The notes: generated by a model not told the origin, from the sequence alone. A stretch of DNA of 64,000 nt from Lentzea nigeriaca (GCF_016907955.1 NZ_JAFBCX010000001.1:310001-374000), one strand, 5' to 3'. Positions 8,408-17,799 are shown, numbered from the stretch's first letter. Numbers and translations are program-made.

Positions 8408-9610
8408 ATGCCCGTGTCGGACCACACGCTTTCAGCGCACCCCGTCGCCGCGTCTGCCCAGAACCCGGCCACCGGCAGACCCGCCGGCAGGGCCCAAGCC
8501 GTGGTGCTCCTGCTGTCCAGCTGCCTGTCGGTGCTCGGCGCCGTGCTGCTCGCACCCGTTCTCCCCGCCATCCAGAACGCCTTCGCCGGCACCCCCGGCG
8601 TCGCCACACTCACGCCCGTCGTCTTGACCGTGCCCGCCCTCGTCATCGGTCTCACCGCGCCCCTGGCCGGCCGCATCATCGACCGCCTCGGGCGCAAGCG
8701 GCTGCTCGTCGGCGCCCTGCTCGTCTACGCCGTCGTCGGCACCGCGCCGCTGTGGCTCGCTTCCCTGCCGCTCATCGTCGCCAGCCGCGTGCTGGTCGGC
8801 CTCACCGAGGCCGCGATCATGACCTGCTGCACGACCCTGCTCGCCGACTACTTCCACGGCTCCCAGCGGCAGCGCTACTTCGGGCTCCAGGTCGTGTACA
8901 CCACCGTCGCGGCGACCGTGTTCTTCGCCGTGGGAGGACTGCTCGGCGCGAACGGGTGGCGCACCCCTTTCTGGCTCTACGCGGTCAGTCTGCCGCTCGC
9001 GTTCCTGGCCGCCCGCCACATCTGGCAGCCGCCTGCCCAGCCGCGAGCGAAGCTGCCCGCGCTGCCGTGGCGGACGCTGCTGGTCCCGGTCGGCGTAAGC
9101 CTCGTCGGTGGGCTCGTGTTCTACGTCCTCATCGTCGAACTGTCCTATGTGCTCGATCGCATCGGCGTCACGTCCACCGCCACCATCGGCGCGGTCAGCG
9201 CCATCGGCTCACTGGCCACCGCGATCGCCGCCGCCGTGTACGCCCGCGTCGCCCGCCTCGGTCCGGCGACCACCGTCCCGGCAGCGTTTGTCCTTTGTGG
9301 ACTCGGAATCCTCGGCCTCGCACTCGCCGGCACCCTGCCGATCGCCGCCGTCAGCGCGGTGATCGCCGGACTGGGCAACGGCCTGATGCTCCCCGCGCTG
9401 CTCACCTGGGCGCTGGGCTCCCTGACCTTCGAACAACGCGGCCGGGGAACGGGAATCTGGACCTCGGCCGTGTTCATCGGCCAATTCGCCTGCCCGCTCG
9501 TCGTGCTGGCTCTCGCCGGCGCCCTCGGTGGCCTGTCCGCGGCCTTGCTCGCGGTGGGAGCCGTCGCCCTTTTCGTGGCCCTGGGCGTCCGGGTCCTCCG
9601 CATTGCCTGA
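8408..9610 (+). CDS. MFS transporter, probable aromatic-compound carrier
   Basis: About 400 residues with twelve predicted membrane helices and the MFS signature GRIIDRLGRKRLL between helices 2 and 3. It follows the LysR gene closely and is probably co-transcribed, so import of the aromatic substrate (or export of a toxic intermediate) is likely. The start could be ATG 8408 or GTG 8414. The GGAG at 8404-8407 is better spaced for the GTG. A GTG at 8330 overlapping the LysR stop is also in frame but would add a non-conserved leader. Confidence 0.85.
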   Translation: MPVSDHTLSAHPVAASAQNPATGRPAGRAQAVVLLLSSCLSVLGAVLLAPVLPAIQNAFAGTPGVATLTPVVLTVPALVIGLTAPLAGRIIDRLGRKRLLVGALLVYAVVGTAPLWLASLPLIVASRVLVGLTEAAIMTCCTTLLADYFHGSQRQRYFGLQVVYTTVAATVFFAVGGLLGANGWRTPFWLYAVSLPLAFLAARHIWQPPAQPRAKLPALPWRTLLVPVGVSLVGGLVFYVLIVELSYVLDRIGVTSTATIGAVSAIGSLATAIAAAVYARVARLGPATTVPAAFVLCGLGILGLALAGTLPIAAVSAVIAGLGNGLMLPALLTWALGSLTFEQRGRGTGIWTSAVFIGQFACPLVVLALAGALGGLSAALLAVGAVALFVALGVRVLRIA

Positions 9611-9658
9611 GGGTGGCTTACCGAAAGCCGTGGACAGGTTCCCGTGGATGAAGCCGGT

Positions 9659-9691
9659 GCCGGTGTTCCCGTCCGCGACGGGAACACCGGC
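9659..9691. terminator. Bidirectional hairpin terminator
   Basis: A perfect 15-bp stem (9659-9673 with 9677-9691) and a 3-base loop lie between the convergent MFS gene and the GH54 gene. There is no long T-tract, as is usual for actinomycete terminators. Confidence 0.75.
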
Positions 9692-9697
9692 CGCTGG

Positions 9698-11257
9698 TCA
9701 GCTCCAGGGAGACGCGGTGAGCCAACTGGTGTCCTGGGCCCATGACGTCGTGGAATCCCAGGTGTTGGTACCGCCGTTGCTGGCGATGTAGGCCGTGTAG
9801 TTGTAGTGGCGCAGGTACTTCGTCGGGAAGTTGACCGACTGGAACGAGTTGCCGGTGCCGCTGTTGCCCGTGGTGGAGCAGAAGGTGGCGTCCTGTGCGA
9901 ACGCGCTGCCGCCGTCGTCGGCGTTCAGGTTGAGCTGGTAGTTGTAATGGCGCAGGAACTGGCCGGGCTTGTTCGCGGATTCGAAGGACAGGCAGGAGGT
10001 GTTGGCCAGGCCGGCGCGGACGATCCAGGTGGCGTCGGCCTTGTCGGTGGCCGAGCTCGAGGAGTTGATGGAGGAGATGACGACCTTGGTGTCGGCGTCG
10101 TTGTGGCGGAGGTAGTGCGAGGTGCAGCAGGGCGCGGTGGTGGCCCGCAGGGAGATCCGGGAGCCGGGGGTCAGTGAGCCGGTGCTGGTCGATCCACTGC
10201 TGTAGCCGGCGGCGGTGATGTTGGCCTGGACGGCGTTCTCGGTGGCGTCCGAGGGGTAGCCCGAGGTCATGACGCCTTCGTAGAAGGTGCCGCGGCCGGT
10301 GTTGCTGTTGTCGCCGCCGATGCCGAGGATGATCGCGCCTTGCTTCTTCATCGGGTTGTAGCCGCCGACGGTGGGGCGAATGCCGTTGTAGAAGGTGGAC
10401 AGGCTGCCCGACTGGGCGTTGCCGCCGCGGATGGCCCACTGGTTCGGGCCGCCCTTGAGGGTGGCGGTCAGGAACCGGTGGTTGACAGTCGGGTCGCCCG
10501 CGTTGAACCCGCGGTTGACTCCGGAGAACAGGCCGTTCTCCAGGTCGGCCATGACCCACGGGCCGTTGCCGCTGCCCCAGCCCCAGCCCTTGCTGTTGCC
10601 GAAGTAGAGAGCCTCCATGGTGCCGTTGCCGTCGTCGTTGCCGGTCGTCTCGGCGTTGCCGTAGTCGAAGCAGCAGCCGCCGTTGTAGTTCGTGCCATCG
10701 AAGATCGCGTACATGCCTTCCGGCTGGTCGCCGGTCGCGATGCCGTTGGTGTTGTTGTTGCGGTAGCCGGTGCCGGGGGCGACGTAGACGCCGTAGGCCT
10801 TGTGCCCGCCGACGGTGATCGGCGCCTCGAAGGCGTTGGCCAGGTTGTCGTTGCCGCCCTCGGCCGGCCCTGGCCAGTAGCCCCTGAGCGCCTGGGTGAG
10901 CTTGTTGCCCTTGCCGGACTGGTCGTAGATGACGGTGATGACGCAACTGGTGCCAGCGCAGAAGGAGTCCTGCGCGGCGGCGTCGGCGACACCTCCGGCG
11001 TTCAGCAGGCCGATGTCCTTGGTCGTGTTGTCGGAGGCGCGCTTGATCTGGTACAGCGGGCCGTTGTAGGCCCCGTACAGGGCGCGGGTGGTGCTGTGCG
11101 CGGCCACGCAGGGGGTGTTGCCCGCGGCGTAGATGTCGCACGGCCCCTGGGTGGCGGCCTGCGAGGTGGCCGTGGAGGTGAGCAGTCCTGCGGCGAGCGC
11201 GGCAGTGGCACCCGCGGCGAGGAGCGCACGCTGGGCGCGGCGCGGTGGATTGATCAC
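9698..11257 (-). CDS. abfB: Secreted alpha-L-arabinofuranosidase, GH54 with C-terminal AbfB (CBM42) domain
   Basis: 519 residues. A Sec signal peptide (about 1-35, ending near SQAA) precedes a GH54 catalytic domain and a C-terminal beta-trefoil arabinose-binding domain with the repeated FLRHYNY/YLRHYNY pattern. Likely catalytic residues are Glu in ADLENGLFSG (nucleophile) and Asp in GIGGDNS (acid/base), by comparison with Aspergillus AbfB. The GTG start has AAGGAG five bases upstream. It removes arabinofuranosyl side chains from arabinan or arabinoxylan outside the cell. It is the last of three co-transcribed arabinofuranosidase genes (22 bp gap). Confidence 0.92.
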   Translation of the reverse strand: MINPPRRAQRALLAAGATAALAAGLLTSTATSQAATQGPCDIYAAGNTPCVAAHSTTRALYGAYNGPLYQIKRASDNTTKDIGLLNAGGVADAAAQDSFCAGTSCVITVIYDQSGKGNKLTQALRGYWPGPAEGGNDNLANAFEAPITVGGHKAYGVYVAPGTGYRNNNTNGIATGDQPEGMYAIFDGTNYNGGCCFDYGNAETTGNDDGNGTMEALYFGNSKGWGWGSGNGPWVMADLENGLFSGVNRGFNAGDPTVNHRFLTATLKGGPNQWAIRGGNAQSGSLSTFYNGIRPTVGGYNPMKKQGAIILGIGGDNSNTGRGTFYEGVMTSGYPSDATENAVQANITAAGYSSGSTSTGSLTPGSRISLRATTAPCCTSHYLRHNDADTKVVISSINSSSSATDKADATWIVRAGLANTSCLSFESANKPGQFLRHYNYQLNLNADDGGSAFAQDATFCSTTGNSGTGNSFQSVNFPTKYLRHYNYTAYIASNGGTNTWDSTTSWAQDTSWLTASPWS

Positions 11258-11278
11258 GAGAACTCCTTCTCTGTCGAG

Positions 11279-12727
11279 TCAGCTCGTCACGCGGAAGGTG
11301 GCGTCACCGCGGCCGGTCGCGGTGGTGATCGGGTCGAGCTTCAACTCGTAGGCGTAGTGCCGGATGTAGTGATCGGGGTGGTTGTAGGACTGGAAGGAGC
11401 TCCACGACGACGACGCCAGCCCTGGAACCTGGCGGAAGGTCGCGTCGGCCTGGAACTGTGCGGTGCCGTCGTAAGGGGCGAGCACGAAGTCGTAGTTCTG
11501 GTGCCGCAGGTAGTAGCCGGGGTAGTTGACGGACTGGAACGACACGGCTGAGGAGTCGGCCAGGCCGGGCATGATCCGGAACTGGGAGTCCTGGACAGGG
11601 CTGACGTTCGCGTCGATGCGCACGTCGAAGTTGGCGTGGCGGACGAAGCGGTCGGAGAAGTTGAACGACTGCAGGCGGTTGATCGGCCTGCTGACGCCGT
11701 ACTTGCCCAGTACGCGGCCTTCCTCGGCGGCGGTCAGGCTCATGATCCCGCCGTGGCGCTTGCGGTTGGTGCCGAGCGCGTAGTCCGACACAGTGCGGAA
11801 GTTGTTGGTGCTGCCGAGGTTCGCCGACGTGATCGGCATGTACCCGCGGCCGGTCTTGAACTGGTCGAGCCACAGGGCCCACTCGGTGCGGTCGTTGAAC
11901 TTCATCCACATCGGACCCTCGACCACGTTGCCGCCGGTGGCACCGTTGGAGATGCCCATGTGGGACAGGTCGCCGATCCTCGTCCACGAGCCGAGGATCG
12001 AGTTGCTGCCCTCGATGGTGATCTGCCCGTCGGCGGAGGCGCGGTAGTAGCGGAAGCCGCCGACGCTGGTGGGCGACTCGACGATCTGGGTGTCGATGGT
12101 GAACTGCGTGCCCGGCCGGTCGATGTAGACGGCCGGCGCGCTGACCGTGCGGAAGTCACGCGTGCGCGTGTAGTAGATCCGGTGCTTCTTGATGCCGTTG
12201 AGCGTCGCGTTCGTCGCCCAGTAGACGATGTAGTCGCCCGAGGCCGGGTCGAAGATCGCCTCGGGTGCCCACGCGTCGCCCGCGCCCGGGATGGCACCGG
12301 CCACGTTCAGCAGTCGCGGCGCCGACCAGTTCACCAGGTCCGCTGACTCCCAGACGACGAGGGAGGTGCTGCCGCGGTTGACCGCGTCGTCCCACGACTC
12401 GCCGCTGCTGGTGTGCAGGTCCGTGGCGATGATCCAGTACTTGTCGCCCGCGGGGGAGCGGACGATCGCGGGGTCGCGCACACCCTTGGTGCCCACAGTG
12501 GACAGAAGTACCGGGGCACCGTCGTTCAGGTCGGTCCAGTGCAGGCCGTCCTTGCTGTGGGCGAAGTAGATCTGTTCCCCGATCGTGCCCTCGGTGAAGT
12601 GCGCCATGAGGTAACCGGTGAGCGGGTCCGCGGCAGACGCACGGTCCACCCCGACGAGGATGTGGGCGGTGAACAGCAGCAACGCTGCGAGCAGGGCGGA
12701 ACCCAGGCGTGACAGGGTTCGTTGCAC
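11279..12727 (-). CDS. Secreted GH43 glycoside hydrolase with C-terminal AbfB (CBM42) domain
   Basis: 482 residues. A signal peptide ends near RASA; then comes a five-bladed GH43 domain (about 35-330) with RDPAIV and DAWAPEAIFD blocks that carry candidate acidic catalytic residues, and a C-terminal AbfB trefoil with RHANFD, LRHQNYD and RHYAYE repeats. The start is the GTG at 12727 behind GGAGGAAAACC; the longer open frame upstream belongs to another gene's shadow. Expected activity is on arabinan or arabinoxylan. It is the middle gene of the three-gene operon, 17 bp downstream of the previous stop. Confidence 0.88.
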   Translation of the reverse strand: MQRTLSRLGSALLAALLLFTAHILVGVDRASAADPLTGYLMAHFTEGTIGEQIYFAHSKDGLHWTDLNDGAPVLLSTVGTKGVRDPAIVRSPAGDKYWIIATDLHTSSGESWDDAVNRGSTSLVVWESADLVNWSAPRLLNVAGAIPGAGDAWAPEAIFDPASGDYIVYWATNATLNGIKKHRIYYTRTRDFRTVSAPAVYIDRPGTQFTIDTQIVESPTSVGGFRYYRASADGQITIEGSNSILGSWTRIGDLSHMGISNGATGGNVVEGPMWMKFNDRTEWALWLDQFKTGRGYMPITSANLGSTNNFRTVSDYALGTNRKRHGGIMSLTAAEEGRVLGKYGVSRPINRLQSFNFSDRFVRHANFDVRIDANVSPVQDSQFRIMPGLADSSAVSFQSVNYPGYYLRHQNYDFVLAPYDGTAQFQADATFRQVPGLASSSWSSFQSYNHPDHYIRHYAYELKLDPITTATGRGDATFRVTS

Positions 12728-12744
12728 GGTTTTCCTCCTGCGGA

Positions 12745-14139
12745 TCAGAGGGTGGGGACGATCGGGGCGATGGTGCCGTCGGCGTTGAACGTCATGCGGT
12801 CGACGGTGACCTCGCGGTTGGTGCCGTTGCCCCCTGGCACGGCGAAGCGGTGGTAGGCGATGTGCCAGGTGTCGGTGCCGGGCACCTGGACCACCGAGTG
12901 GTGGCCGGTGCCCTTGATGCCGAGCTCGAGGCGCTTCTGGAGCACGACACCGCGTTTGGTCCACGGTCCGAACGGTGACGGGCCGGTCGCGTAGGCGACC
13001 TGGTAGTTCTCGTCACGGGTGTCGTTCTCGGACCACATGAAGTAGTACGTGCCGTTGCGCTTGAACACGAACGAGCCCTCACGGAAGTTCGGTGTGGTGA
13101 TCGTGCGCACCGCCGCCGGGTCGAACGAGACCATGTCGGCGTTCAGCGGTACGACATGCGCGGCGCCGCTGCCCCAGTACAGATAGGACTGCCCGTTGTC
13201 GTCGGTGAACACCGCCGGGTCGATGGCCTGACCGGAGTAGGCGCCTGCCCGGACCAGCGGCTTGCCCAGCGCGTCGCGGAACGGGCCGGTGGGCGAGTCG
13301 GACACGGCGACGCCGAGGTGCTTGGCCGTGTCACCGGAGGCGGCACCGCCGCTGAAGTACAGGTAGTAGCGGCCGTTCTTGGCGACGACTGCCGGCGCCC
13401 ACGCCGAGTTGTCCGCCCAGGACACGTCCGGCCCGTGGTCCAGGATCACGCCGTGGTCGGTCCAGTTGACCAGATCGGTCGAGGAGAACGCCTTGTAGTA
13501 GGGGGAGGACCAGCTCGCGTAGCCGTCGGTCGTCGGGTACAGGTAGTACCGGCCGTTGAAGTACGTGATGTGCGGATCGGCGAACAGGCCGGGGATGACC
13601 GGTCCCTTCGTGCTCTTCGGTGTCCACGGAGCGGTCAGCCGGAAGGAACTGTCCGCGCGGAACCGCTCGGTGTCCTGGAAGGTCTCCACCCACAGCTCGA
13701 AGTCGCGGTGCCGCAGTCGCCGGTCCGGGAAGTTGAACGACACCAACGACACCGAGCCCGCCACCGAACCGTCGGTTGGACAGAACGTCGCGTCTTCGCG
13801 GAACACGGGTGTGCCCGTGTTGGCTTCCAGGCGCACGCGCAGGTCCCTGTGGCGCAGGAACATCCCGTTGGCGGCCTGGAACGAGTAGCACGACGGCGAC
13901 GCAAGACCGTTGACGACGGTGAAAGTGGCGTCCGACTTGGTCTGCGCCGAGCTGCCAGAGGTCACCGGGTCGAGCCGGCCCAGGTAGTCGGCGTGCCGGA
14001 GGAACCTGCCGGGGTAGTTCACCGACTCCAGCGACCGCGCCCCGGTGGGCAACGTGGCTGCGGACGCCGACGGTGGCAGGGTGATCGCCGAGGCGAGGAC
14101 GAGAGAGGACACCGCGAGCAGACGCGCTCGTCGGTCCAT
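12745..14139 (-). CDS. Secreted arabinofuranosidase: N-terminal AbfB (CBM42) domain plus GH43
   Basis: 464 residues. A signal peptide (cleavage near ASA-A) is followed by an AbfB trefoil (about 30-165, with FLRHADY, FLRHRDL, RLRHRDF repeats) and a GH43 catalytic domain. The GH43 acidic triad can be proposed at Asp of LFADPHITY, Asp of AIDPAVF and Glu of NFREGSFVF. The domain order is the reverse of the downstream GH43 gene. It is the first gene of the leftward operon, and the 920-bp region upstream holds LacI-type operators, so induction by an arabino-sugar through release of a LacI repressor is likely. Confidence 0.9.
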   Translation of the reverse strand: MDRRARLLAVSSLVLASAITLPPSASAATLPTGARSLESVNYPGRFLRHADYLGRLDPVTSGSSAQTKSDATFTVVNGLASPSCYSFQAANGMFLRHRDLRVRLEANTGTPVFREDATFCPTDGSVAGSVSLVSFNFPDRRLRHRDFELWVETFQDTERFRADSSFRLTAPWTPKSTKGPVIPGLFADPHITYFNGRYYLYPTTDGYASWSSPYYKAFSSTDLVNWTDHGVILDHGPDVSWADNSAWAPAVVAKNGRYYLYFSGGAASGDTAKHLGVAVSDSPTGPFRDALGKPLVRAGAYSGQAIDPAVFTDDNGQSYLYWGSGAAHVVPLNADMVSFDPAAVRTITTPNFREGSFVFKRNGTYYFMWSENDTRDENYQVAYATGPSPFGPWTKRGVVLQKRLELGIKGTGHHSVVQVPGTDTWHIAYHRFAVPGGNGTNREVTVDRMTFNADGTIAPIVPTL

Positions 14140-14194
14140 GATGTGCTCCGATCTTCGTTGAGCGGGGCGATGGAGATGTTGCAGGGACTGCCGA

Positions 14195-14208
14195 AGTGAG
14201 CGTTAACA
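14195..14208. promoter_or_regulatory. LacI-family operator, copy 1
   Basis: AGTGAGCGTTAACA matches the LacI/GalR-type consensus TGTTAGCGCTAACA in most positions. It lies about 55 bases upstream of the first arabinofuranosidase start, where it could block transcription leftward. Confidence 0.6.
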
Positions 14209-14370
14209 TCCACTGTTCAGGCGAAGTGCGATGCAACCGCAGCGGGTCTCGACGTGCCGATCGGTGATGCCATGCCTGCTCACTCCCTGCGTCTTTGCAG
14301 CGGTAGCTCGGTCGATGGAGGGTTGGGCTCACGGGTCGCCGTGGTCGAGTCAATGGCTGCGGACCAAAAT

Positions 14371-14384
14371 TGTGAGCGCTAACA
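14371..14384. promoter_or_regulatory. LacI-family operator, copy 2
   Basis: TGTGAGCGCTAACA has the central CG and right half intact with two changes in the left half. It is one of four such sites in the divergent region. Confidence 0.65.
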
Positions 14385-14574
14385 TTCGCTGGCCGAGCTA
14401 GATGAAAACATAGCGGCAACTTTCACGTCAATGGCTCGTGCTCATCCGTGCGGCCCTCCGGGGCGTCGTGAGCAAAGGTTTGCCCTGGTAGCTGTGGCGG
14501 CGAAGGTCGTACAGGCGGCCGTGCCATCCACCGAGAGCGCCTGTCGTCGTGGAGATTCGAGCCGAAGCTGGCTC

Positions 14575-14588
14575 TGTTAGCGCTAACA
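14575..14588. promoter_or_regulatory. LacI-family operator, copy 3 (perfect palindrome)
   Basis: TGTTAGCGCTAACA is a perfect 14-bp palindrome with the central CG typical of LacI/GalR operators. It directly precedes a TTGACA box at 14592, so a bound repressor would cover a promoter. Confidence 0.8.
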
Positions 14589-14705
14589 GGCTTGACACGT
14601 TTCAGGTGACATGTCCTCGGAATCGAACTGTTGACAACGCGTCAACGTGGAGGTTACCTATACGCCACACCACGATCGGGCACCGACCTGCCACGCAGAG
14701 CAAAT

Positions 14706-14719
14706 TGTTAGCGATAACA
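14706..14719. promoter_or_regulatory. LacI-family operator, copy 4
   Basis: TGTTAGCGATAACA differs from the perfect palindrome by one base. It lies on the GH127 side of the region, about 340 bases before that start codon. Confidence 0.72.
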
Positions 14720-15060
14720 TCCGTTTGATCGGTGGTGAGAGAACTGGTGCGACCCCGACGGAGAGGTTGTCCACGATGCGATGCACCCTGCCGCTCCTCG
14801 CACCAGACCGGTCACCGGGCCACTGCCCTGGTGAGAGCAGGGCGGTCGCCTTCTCACTGCTGGTGTCCGCAGAGGTGACACCCAGGTCGGCCGCCCGACG
14901 CTGACCGGCACGGCGCCCTCGTGCCCCGAACGCGGAGTCGGGCGCCGGTCTGCCGCCTCCGATCGACACGGACGTCCGTCGTCGATCACTTCATGTTGAC
15001 GAGCCCAATAGGTGTGCCCGCGGCTGTGCGTGCAGCGGCGGCAGTCGATCCAGGAGCACC

Positions 15061-17799
15061 ATGTCATCCTCAGCCCTGAACCGCCGCAGGCTGCTGCAGG
15101 CCGCGGGCGTCGCCGCACTCGCGACCACCGTGCCCGCTCTGGTCCCCTCGTTGACTCCGGTCGCGGGGGCCGCGGTGGTGCCGCCGGTGCGCGACGACAT
15201 CGGCGTGTCGGCGTTCGCGTTCGACCTCGGCCAGGTCCGGCTGACGCCGAGTCGTTGGCTGGACAACCAGAACCGGACGCTGGAGTACCTGCGGTTCATC
15301 GACGTCGACCGGCTGCTGTACAACTTCCGCGCCAACCACCGGCTCTCCACCAACGGCGCGGTGGCCTGCGGTGGCTGGGAGGCCCCGAACTTCGACTTCC
15401 GCACCCACAGCAACGGGCACTTCCTCAGCGCGTGGTCCAACGCCTGGGCAGTTCTCGGTGACACCACGTGCCGGGACAAGGCGAACCAGATGGTCGCGGA
15501 GCTGGCCAAGTGCCAGGCCAACAACGCCGCGGCGGGCTTCAACACCGGTTACCTGTCGGGGTTTCCGGAGTCGGACTTCGACCTGCTCGAGGCGCGCACG
15601 CCCAGAGGTGTGCCGTACTACTGCCTGCACAAGACCTTGGCCGGTCTGCTGGACGTGTGGCGCTACATCGGCAACACCGAGGCACGGGACGTGCTGCTCC
15701 GGTTCGCGGGGTGGGTGGACTGGCGCACCGCTCGGCTGAGCACCGCCCAGATGCAGGCCACGCTGCAGACGGAGTTCGGTGGCATGAATGCCGTTCTCAC
15801 CGACCTGTACCAGCAGACGGGCGACTCCCGGTGGCTGACGGTGGCACAACGGTTCGACCACGCCGTCGTGTTCGATCCGTTGGCCGCCAACGAGGATCGG
15901 CTCAATGGTCTGCACGCCAACACCCAGGTGCCCAAGTGGGTCGGTGCGGCCCGCGAGTACAAGGCCACCGGCACCACCCGCTACCACGACATCGCCCGCA
16001 ACGCGTGGGACATCACGGTCGGCGCGCACACCTACGTGATCGGCGGCAACAGCCAGGCCGAGCACTTCCGCGCCCCGAACGCCATCGCCGGCTACCTGGC
16101 CAAGGACTCCGCGGAAGCGTGCAACACCTACAACATGCTCAAGCTGACCAGGGAACTGTGGTTGCTCGACCCGAACCGCGCGTCGTACTTCGACTTCTAC
16201 GAGCGGGCGCTGCTCAACCACCTGCTGGGCCAGCAGGATCCCGGCAGCAGCCACGGCCACGTCTGCTACTTCACCGCGCTCAACCCCGGCGGCCGCAGGG
16301 GCGTGGCGGGCCCCGGGGTGGGCGGCGGCAGCTTCAGCACCGACTACGGCACTTTCTGGTGCTGCCAGGGCACCGCGCTGGAGGTCAACACGCGCCTGGC
16401 CGACTCCGTCTACTTCCACAACGGCACCACGCTGACCGTGAACCTGTACACGCCCTCGGTGCTCAACTGGGAGGCCCGTGGGATCACGGTCACCCAGACC
16501 ACGAGCTTCCCGGTCGGCGACACCACTACGCTGACCGTCACCGGCAGTGTGGGCGGCTCGTGGACCATGCGGTTGCGCATCCCCGCGTGGACCAGTGGCG
16601 CGACCGTCAGCGTCAACGGCGTTGCCCAGAACATCGCTGTCACACCAGGCACTTACGCGAGCCTGACCCGGTCGTGGACGTCAGGTGACACCGTCACCGT
16701 GCGCCTGCCGATGCGTGTGGTCATGCAGCCCGCCAACGACAACCCCAACGTCGCCGCGATCACCTACGGCCCGGTCGTGTTGTCCGGCAACTACGGCGAC
16801 ACGGTCTTCAACACACTGCCTGCCCTCAAGCCCGCCTCCATCACCCGCACCAGCCCGTCGGCGCTGACGTTCACCGCTTCGGCCGACGGGGCGAACGTCA
16901 ACCTCGGGCCGTTCTACGACGCCCACGGCTTCAACTACACCGTCTACTGGAACATCGGGAACAGCTCCAACGCCGGCTACCGCCTGTTCAACGCCGCCAG
17001 CGGTCTGGTGCTCGGCATCCGCACAATGTCCACGGCGGACGGTGCGGACGCCCTGCAGTGGGGTGACAACGGCACCGCCGACCACAACTGGGAGCTGGTG
17101 CCCGACGGCACCTCGGTCCGGCTGCGCAACCTCAACAGCGGCAAGGTTCTGGGCGTGGACAAGATGTCCACCGCGGACAACGCCCGCGTGTTGCAGTGGG
17201 CGGACAACGGCACCGCCGACCACCTCTGGACGATCATCGACAACGGCGACGGCACCCACAAACTCCGCAACGCCAACAGCTCCAAGATGCTGGGAATCCT
17301 CGACGGTTCCACCGGGCAGGGCGCGCAGGCGGTCCAGGACCCGGACAACGGCAGTGCGGACAACAACTGGCGGTTCGTGCCCACCGGCGCCCGGCGCATC
17401 CAGAACATGCGCAGCGGTCTCCTCCTGGGCGTGCAGGGCATGTCCACTTCGGACGGTGGTCTGGTGATCCAGTGGGACGACAACGGCACCGCCGACCACC
17501 TGTGGACCGCCGTCCTCGACTCCGACGGCTACTTCCGGCTGCGCAACAGCAACAGCGGCAAGGTTCTCGGCGTCGAAGGCGCGGCCACCGGCAACGGCGC
17601 CCGCGTCCAGCAGTGGACCGACGACGGCGCCAACGACCACAAGTGGCGCCTCCGCTACGGCACCGGCGGCTACTTCCGCATCCAGTGCGCCAACGGCGGT
17701 CGGGTCCTCGGCGTCAACGGTGCGTCCACCGCGCGAGGCGCGCAAGTGGTGATCTGGGACGACAACGGCACCAACGACCACCTCTGGCGTTTCGTCTGA
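15061..17799 (+). CDS. Tat-exported GH127 beta-L-arabinofuranosidase with C-terminal ricin-type lectin repeats
   Basis: 912 residues. The N-terminus has a twin-arginine signal (RRRLLQAAGVAALA). The catalytic part (about 45-640) is a GH127/DUF1680 domain. Its zinc-thiolate site can be placed at Glu352 and Cys354 (EACNTYN) and Cys434-Cys435 (WCCQGT), matching the Glu/Cys/Cys-Cys arrangement of Bifidobacterium HypBA1, where the first Cys of the pair is the nucleophile. Six QxW-like repeats ending NGTADHLW or close variants follow (about 645-912), i.e. two beta-trefoil carbohydrate-binding domains. AGGAG precedes the ATG. It would release beta-linked L-arabinofuranose, complementing the alpha-specific enzymes of the divergent operon. 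Confidence 0.9.
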   Translation: MSSSALNRRRLLQAAGVAALATTVPALVPSLTPVAGAAVVPPVRDDIGVSAFAFDLGQVRLTPSRWLDNQNRTLEYLRFIDVDRLLYNFRANHRLSTNGAVACGGWEAPNFDFRTHSNGHFLSAWSNAWAVLGDTTCRDKANQMVAELAKCQANNAAAGFNTGYLSGFPESDFDLLEARTPRGVPYYCLHKTLAGLLDVWRYIGNTEARDVLLRFAGWVDWRTARLSTAQMQATLQTEFGGMNAVLTDLYQQTGDSRWLTVAQRFDHAVVFDPLAANEDRLNGLHANTQVPKWVGAAREYKATGTTRYHDIARNAWDITVGAHTYVIGGNSQAEHFRAPNAIAGYLAKDSAEACNTYNMLKLTRELWLLDPNRASYFDFYERALLNHLLGQQDPGSSHGHVCYFTALNPGGRRGVAGPGVGGGSFSTDYGTFWCCQGTALEVNTRLADSVYFHNGTTLTVNLYTPSVLNWEARGITVTQTTSFPVGDTTTLTVTGSVGGSWTMRLRIPAWTSGATVSVNGVAQNIAVTPGTYASLTRSWTSGDTVTVRLPMRVVMQPANDNPNVAAITYGPVVLSGNYGDTVFNTLPALKPASITRTSPSALTFTASADGANVNLGPFYDAHGFNYTVYWNIGNSSNAGYRLFNAASGLVLGIRTMSTADGADALQWGDNGTADHNWELVPDGTSVRLRNLNSGKVLGVDKMSTADNARVLQWADNGTADHLWTIIDNGDGTHKLRNANSSKMLGILDGSTGQGAQAVQDPDNGSADNNWRFVPTGARRIQNMRSGLLLGVQGMSTSDGGLVIQWDDNGTADHLWTAVLDSDGYFRLRNSNSGKVLGVEGAATGNGARVQQWTDDGANDHKWRLRYGTGGYFRIQCANGGRVLGVNGASTARGAQVVIWDDNGTNDHLWRFV

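Larger units (their letters stand above)
14140..15060. other. Long divergent control region between arabinan-degradation operons
   Basis: No convincing gene is present in these ~920 bases, which are AT-richer than their surroundings. The region separates the leftward arabinofuranosidase operon from the rightward GH127 gene. It contains four LacI-type operators and TTGACA boxes at 14592-14597 and 14631-14636 that could be -35 elements. The second box is itself part of a small dyad, TTGAC-N5-GTCAA. Clear -10 boxes were not found. Confidence 0.7.

Noticed and set aside
14647-14969. Small open frames in the arabinan control region
   Set aside because: They have no ribosome sites, no family resemblance, and overlap the LacI-type operators.
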